Assembly: GCF_007570865.1 (NCBI RefSeq) | Contig: NZ_VLPS01000006.1 | Span: forward strand, 186,001-250,000 | Direction: 5' to 3' | DNA length: 64,000 nt | From: Atlantibacter subterraneus | GTDB lineage: Bacteria; Pseudomonadota; Gammaproteobacteria; Enterobacterales; Enterobacteriaceae | In this document: positions 60,617 to 64,000 of the stretch, one piece after another | Position numbering within the stretch: position 1 is the stretch's first letter | How the letters are laid out: each line of letters opens with the position of its first letter | Program-made: the position numbers and the translations under genes | The notes under the pieces: model-generated | What the model was told of the DNA's origin: nothing | The model's database searches: none | Seen by the model: only the letters and a program-made list of their open reading frames with translations

Positions 60617-61096
60617 TTATTCACTTTGGTTTTCATGGCTGCCTTCAGTGATGATCTGATACAGCTCTTCATCGCTTTGGGCAGCGCGCAGGCGGCGGCA
60701 AATGGTTTTGTCTGCCAGACGCTTCGCCACTAATGACAGGGTATGCAAATGTGTTTTGGTTTGATCCGCCGGGACCAGTAAGGCAAACAGCAGGTCTACG
60801 GGTTGGTTATCAATGGCGTCGAAGGCGATAGGTGTTTCAAGCTGCACAAACACACCTACGGCGCGCAACGTATCTTCTTCCAGTTTGCCGTGTGGAATGG
60901 CAATGCCGTTGCCAATACCGGTACTGCCCATACGTTCGCGGGTCAGGATCGCTTCAAACACCACTTGCGGCGGCAGGCTTAACTGTTTTGCGGCCAGTTC
61001 ACTGACAATTTCCAGGGCGCGTTTTTTGCTCTGGCAATGAACGCCGCTGCGGGTACATTCCTGGTTAAGGACACTGCTTAAATCATAAGTCATCAT
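60617..61096 (-). CDS. ptsN: PtsN, EIIA of the nitrogen phosphotransferase system
   Basis: A 159-residue EIIA-Ntr protein. The phosphorylated histidine is His69 in NGIAIPHGKLEE. E. coli PtsN regulates the K+ transporters Trk and Kdp, and GlmS through RapZ. Its first residues are shorter and different from E. coli (MMTYDLSSVL) and its tail (EGSHENQSE) also differs; the core is nearly identical. AGGTGAAAAT precedes tandem ATGs at 61096 and 61093. Confidence 0.97.
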   Translation of the reverse strand: MMTYDLSSVLNQECTRSGVHCQSKKRALEIVSELAAKQLSLPPQVVFEAILTRERMGSTGIGNGIAIPHGKLEEDTLRAVGVFVQLETPIAFDAIDNQPVDLLFALLVPADQTKTHLHTLSLVAKRLADKTICRRLRAAQSDEELYQIITEGSHENQSE

Positions 61097-61179
61097 ATTT
61101 TCACCTAAGCATTCTCAATGCCAACGGCTCGTCGTCAGTGACCACGAGCCGTTGAAACACCAGGTAAACGCCCGGACTC

Positions 61180-61467
61180 TTAATGTTGTTTTAGTTTATC
61201 TTTATGTTTAGTCAATTGACGCGCCAGTTTATCAATAAGCCCGTCGATGGCTGCATACATGTCTTGCCCTTCCGCACTGGCATGGATCTCCCCACCGTTC
61301 ACATGCAGAGTCGCATCCGAAATGTGAGTGACCTTCTCCACTTTCAGCACAATATAGACCTGGTTTATCCTTTCAAAATACTGCTCCAGTTTGGCGAACT
61401 TCGTGTTCAAAAACTCGCGCAAAGATTCAGTGATTTCGACGTTATGTCCTGTGATGTTGAGCTGCAT
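61180..61467 (-). CDS. hpf: Hpf, ribosome hibernation promoting factor
   Basis: A 95-residue short-form HPF beginning MQLNITGHNVEITESLREFL. The basic KFAKLEQYFERINQVYIVLK region and the C-terminal KLARQLTKHKDKLKQH are family hallmarks. With RMF it forms inactive 100S ribosome dimers in stationary phase. AAGGAAGACACT precedes the ATG. It is between rpoN and ptsN. Confidence 0.98.
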   Translation of the reverse strand: MQLNITGHNVEITESLREFLNTKFAKLEQYFERINQVYIVLKVEKVTHISDATLHVNGGEIHASAEGQDMYAAIDGLIDKLARQLTKHKDKLKQH

Positions 61468-61489
61468 AGTGTCTTCCTTATCGGTTATG

Positions 61490-62923
61490 TCAGACCAGTT
61501 GTTTACGCTGGTTCGACGGCGGAATGGACAGAGACTCTCGATATTTGGCGACAGTACGACGAGCCACCATGATGCCCTGTTCAGACAACATAGAAGTCAG
61601 TTTACTGTCGCTCAGGGGTTTTGCCGGATTTTCTCCGGCAATCAATTTCTTAACCAGCGCCCGAATGGCGGTCGAGGAGGCTTCGCCGCCGCCTTCGGTA
61701 TTAACATGGCTGGAGAAGAAATATTTCAGTTCAAATATGCCGCGCGGGCTATGCAAATATTTTTGGGTAGTGACGCGGGAAATGGTCGATTCGTGCATCT
61801 CGACGGCCTGGGCGATATCCGCCAGCACCATCGGTTTCATGTATTCTTCGCCCTGTTCGAAAAAAGCCTGCTGCTGTTCCACTATGCAGCGGCTGACGCG
61901 TAACAGCGTATCGTTGCGGCTTTCCAGGCTTTTAATCAGCCAGCGCGCTTCCTGAAGGTTGCTGCGGATAAACTGGCCGTCGGCTTCGTTACGCGCGCTG
62001 CTACCCATTGAAGCATAATGCTGATTGATTTTTAATCGGGGAATGCTGTCAGCGTTCAGTTCCACCGTCCAGACGCCGTTATGTTTACGGACCAGCACAT
62101 CGGGGATCACATACTCGGGTTCGCTGGTTTGAATTGACTGGCCGGGGCGGGGATCGAGGGACTGGATAAAATTGACCGCTTCTTTGAGCACGTCTTCTTT
62201 GAGCCGCGTGACGCGCATCAGCGTACGGAAATCGTGATTCGCCAGCAGATCGAGGTGCTCGCTGACGATCTGCCGCGACTCTTCCAGCCAGGGGGTGTCT
62301 TTCGCGTATTGCGATAGCTGGATCAACAGGCAGTCGCGCAAATCGCGGGCGGCAACGCCAACAGGATCAAACCGCTGGATGCGCTTAAGCACCGCTTCGA
62401 CTTCTTCAATATCTGTTTCGTCATCGCCAACGCTTTCCAGGATATCTTCCAGCGACACGGTGAGATAGCCCGTGTCGTCTACGGCGTCGACGATAGAGGT
62501 GGCAATTGCGCGATCGGTATCGGAAAACGGCGTCAGTTCAACCTGCCACATCAGGTAATCCTGCAGCGACTGGGTGGTTTCGCCCTGATAGACGGGCAGT
62601 TCGTCATCCTGATAATCCACGCCGTTCCCTGACGGGGTGCCGGCAGTGTAGATTTCGTCCCAGCTGGCATCTAACGGCAGCTCATCCGGCATCTCTTTTT
62701 GTTCGAGTGCGTCGGCGGTATCCAGCGTTTCAGTATCACGGGATTCCTGGGTGTCTATTTCATCATGAAAGTCGGTTTGCTCGAGCAACGGGTTGCTGTC
62801 CAGCGCCTGTTGCAGCTCCTGCTGGAGTTCTAACGTAGACAGCTGCAGCAAGCGAATCGCCTGTTGCAGTTGCGGCGTCATGGCAAGCTGTTGGCTCAGC
62901 CTCAGTTGCAAACCTTGCTTCAT
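61490..62923 (-). CDS. rpoN: RNA polymerase sigma-54 factor
   Basis: A 477-residue sigma factor. Region I is glutamine- and leucine-rich ([20 protein letters not shown]) and contacts activators; region II is acidic (about 60-115); region III ends with the RpoN box [10 protein letters not shown] (454-463), which reads the -24 element. It directs nitrogen-regulated and other genes that depend on AAA+ activators. 22 bases separate it from hpf. Confidence 0.99.
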   Translation of the reverse strand: MKQGLQLRLSQQLAMTPQLQQAIRLLQLSTLELQQELQQALDSNPLLEQTDFHDEIDTQESRDTETLDTADALEQKEMPDELPLDASWDEIYTAGTPSGNGVDYQDDELPVYQGETTQSLQDYLMWQVELTPFSDTDRAIATSIVDAVDDTGYLTVSLEDILESVGDDETDIEEVEAVLKRIQRFDPVGVAARDLRDCLLIQLSQYAKDTPWLEESRQIVSEHLDLLANHDFRTLMRVTRLKEDVLKEAVNFIQSLDPRPGQSIQTSEPEYVIPDVLVRKHNGVWTVELNADSIPRLKINQHYASMGSSARNEADGQFIRSNLQEARWLIKSLESRNDTLLRVSRCIVEQQQAFFEQGEEYMKPMVLADIAQAVEMHESTISRVTTQKYLHSPRGIFELKYFFSSHVNTEGGGEASSTAIRALVKKLIAGENPAKPLSDSKLTSMLSEQGIMVARRTVAKYRESLSIPPSNQRKQLV

Positions 62924-63090
62924 ATTCAGAGCAACATTCCTCAGGTTTATACCCTCACTGTCTTAACCACGCCTGCATCGAAGGGGGACGCAGTGAAGCG
63001 GCAAGGGGTACATACGTCAATTATACCTGCACAGGCAGATTCTGAAGCTTCGTCAGGGAGCTTCAACCCTCTGTGATTTGCTCTACCGTA

Positions 63091-63816
63091 TCAGAGTCTG
63101 AACTCTTCCCCAAGATACACACGTTTAACCTGTTCGTCTTGCAGGATTTGGTCAGGCGTACCGTGCGCGATCAGGTTGCCCTGGCTCACAATATAAGCGC
63201 GCTCGCACACGGCCAGCGTTTCGCGGACGTTATGGTCAGTAATCAACACCCCCAGACCACTGTCGCGCAGATGCTCGATAATACGTTTAATATCAATCAC
63301 TGAGATGGGATCTACCCCAGCAAATGGCTCATCTAGCAGAATAAATTTGGGGTTCGCCGCCAGCGCGCGGGCGATTTCGACACGGCGACGTTCACCGCCG
63401 GACAGCGACTGGCCGAGGTTGTTCCGCAGATGGTCGATGTGAAACTCTTCCATCAGTTCGACGGCGCGATCTTCGCGCTGCTCGCTGGTGAGATCGTCAC
63501 GGATCTGCAGTACCGCCATCAGGTTGTCATAAACACTTAAGCGACGGAAAATCGACGCTTCCTGGGGGAGGTAACCAATGCCGCGACGGGCGCGGGCATG
63601 CAAAGGCAGCAGGCTAATATCTTCGTCATCAATGATGATATTCCCGGCATCACGCGGGACAATGCCTACCACCATATAAAACGTTGTGGTCTTGCCCGCG
63701 CCGTTCGGGCCAAGCAGACCAACAATTTCGCCTGAATTCACCGTCAGGCTGACATCCTCGACGACGCGGCGGCCTTTATAGGCTTTCGCGAGGTTTTTCG
63801 CTGTTAATGTTGCCAT
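63091..63816 (-). CDS. lptB: LptB, lipopolysaccharide transport ATPase
   Basis: A 241-residue ABC ATPase: Walker [10 protein letters not shown] (about 37-45), signature [15 protein letters not shown], Walker [14 protein letters not shown] and the switch histidine in [11 protein letters not shown] LptB dimer with LptF and LptG extracts LPS from the inner membrane. It follows lptA by six bases and lies upstream of rpoN, the conserved enterobacterial order. Essential in E. coli. Confidence 0.99.
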   Translation of the reverse strand: MATLTAKNLAKAYKGRRVVEDVSLTVNSGEIVGLLGPNGAGKTTTFYMVVGIVPRDAGNIIIDDEDISLLPLHARARRGIGYLPQEASIFRRLSVYDNLMAVLQIRDDLTSEQREDRAVELMEEFHIDHLRNNLGQSLSGGERRRVEIARALAANPKFILLDEPFAGVDPISVIDIKRIIEHLRDSGLGVLITDHNVRETLAVCERAYIVSQGNLIAHGTPDQILQDEQVKRVYLGEEFRL

Positions 63817-63822
63817 AAAAAA

Positions 63823-64000
63823 TTAGTTACTCTTATTGGGCGCAGGCGCATTGGCGGGTTTGTTCTTATCCTGCAGTTGCGATGGCACCAGCACGGTGGT
63901 CACGCGTTTGCCTTTGTCGCTGAACGCCTGCATTTTCTGTTCTTTGACCAGATAGGTGATCTTGTCACCCTTGATGTTACTGTCCAGTTGCTCAAGGAAG
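63823..64000 (-). CDS. lptA: LptA, periplasmic LPS bridge protein (3' end only)
   Basis: The last 58 or so codons of lptA, entering from the right edge. The sequence EQLDSNIKGDKITYLVKEQK, then DKGKRVTTVLVPSQLQDKN matches the C-terminal strands of E. coli LptA; the tail (PANAPAPNKSN) differs. LptA forms the periplasmic bridge between LptC and LptD. The stop is six bases before the lptB start. Confidence 0.95.
   Translation of the reverse strand, partial: FLEQLDSNIKGDKITYLVKEQKMQAFSDKGKRVTTVLVPSQLQDKNKPANAPAPNKSN

Overview
The window is chromosomal DNA from a member of the Enterobacteriaceae. The core genes have enterobacterial order and near-identical products: rpsF-priB-rpsR-rplI, cycA, ytfE, cpdB-cysQ, tamA-tamB-ytfP, ppa, ytfQRT-yjfF, fbp, mpl, gltBD, arcB and rpoN-hpf-ptsN-rapZ-npr. 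Base composition, start sites and regulatory signals are E. coli-like, but the accessory content and one large junction are not those of E. coli K-12. A relative such as Enterobacter, Kosakonia, Citrobacter or Klebsiella is likely; the genus cannot be fixed from this sequence alone.

Layout. 0-5 kb: end of aidB, a chemoreceptor with a periplasmic Cache-type domain, and three small secreted DUF1471 proteins around the esterase gene yjfP; the ula (ascorbate) genes that sit here in E. coli are absent. 5-6.5 kb: the rpsF ribosomal-protein/primosome operon with a promoter and a likely S6:S18 autoregulatory leader. 6.5-20.3 kb: transporters (two EamA permeases, CycA), YtfB, FklB, the NsrR-controlled nitric-oxide protein YtfE, an AraC regulator, QorB/QorR, CpdB, CysQ, YtfJ, YtfK and PaeA. 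20.3-26.2 kb: a complete chaperone-usher fimbrial operon inserted between paeA and msrA. 26.4-32.3 kb: tamA-tamB-ytfP. 32.3-37.9 kb: a second, unrelated-in-detail chaperone-usher operon inserted between ytfP and ppa. 38-45.1 kb: the galactofuranose ABC transporter genes, then a chemoreceptor with a near-consensus sigma-28 promoter. 45.2-47.7 kb: fbp and mpl.

At 47.74-47.81 kb mpl meets gltD. In E. coli these lie on opposite sides of oriC at similar distances, so the joint looks like one end of an origin-symmetric inversion. From there to the end the order is gltD-gltB, yhcC, arcB, the small RNA gene arcZ, elbB-mtgA, and the converging rpoN operon (lptA-lptB-rpoN-hpf-ptsN-rapZ-npr).

Most notable observations: the inversion junction; two usher operons bracketing tamAB, whose products are known to help insert ushers; a sigma-28 chemoreceptor next to a sugar-binding-protein transporter; a perfect extended NsrR palindrome; a conserved ArcZ with a distinct 5' half; and a Shine-Dalgarno-bearing 29-codon upstream reading frame that stops just before gltB. 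No CRISPR array, tRNA, rRNA, prophage or insertion sequence was seen, and nothing here is clearly a wholly new system.
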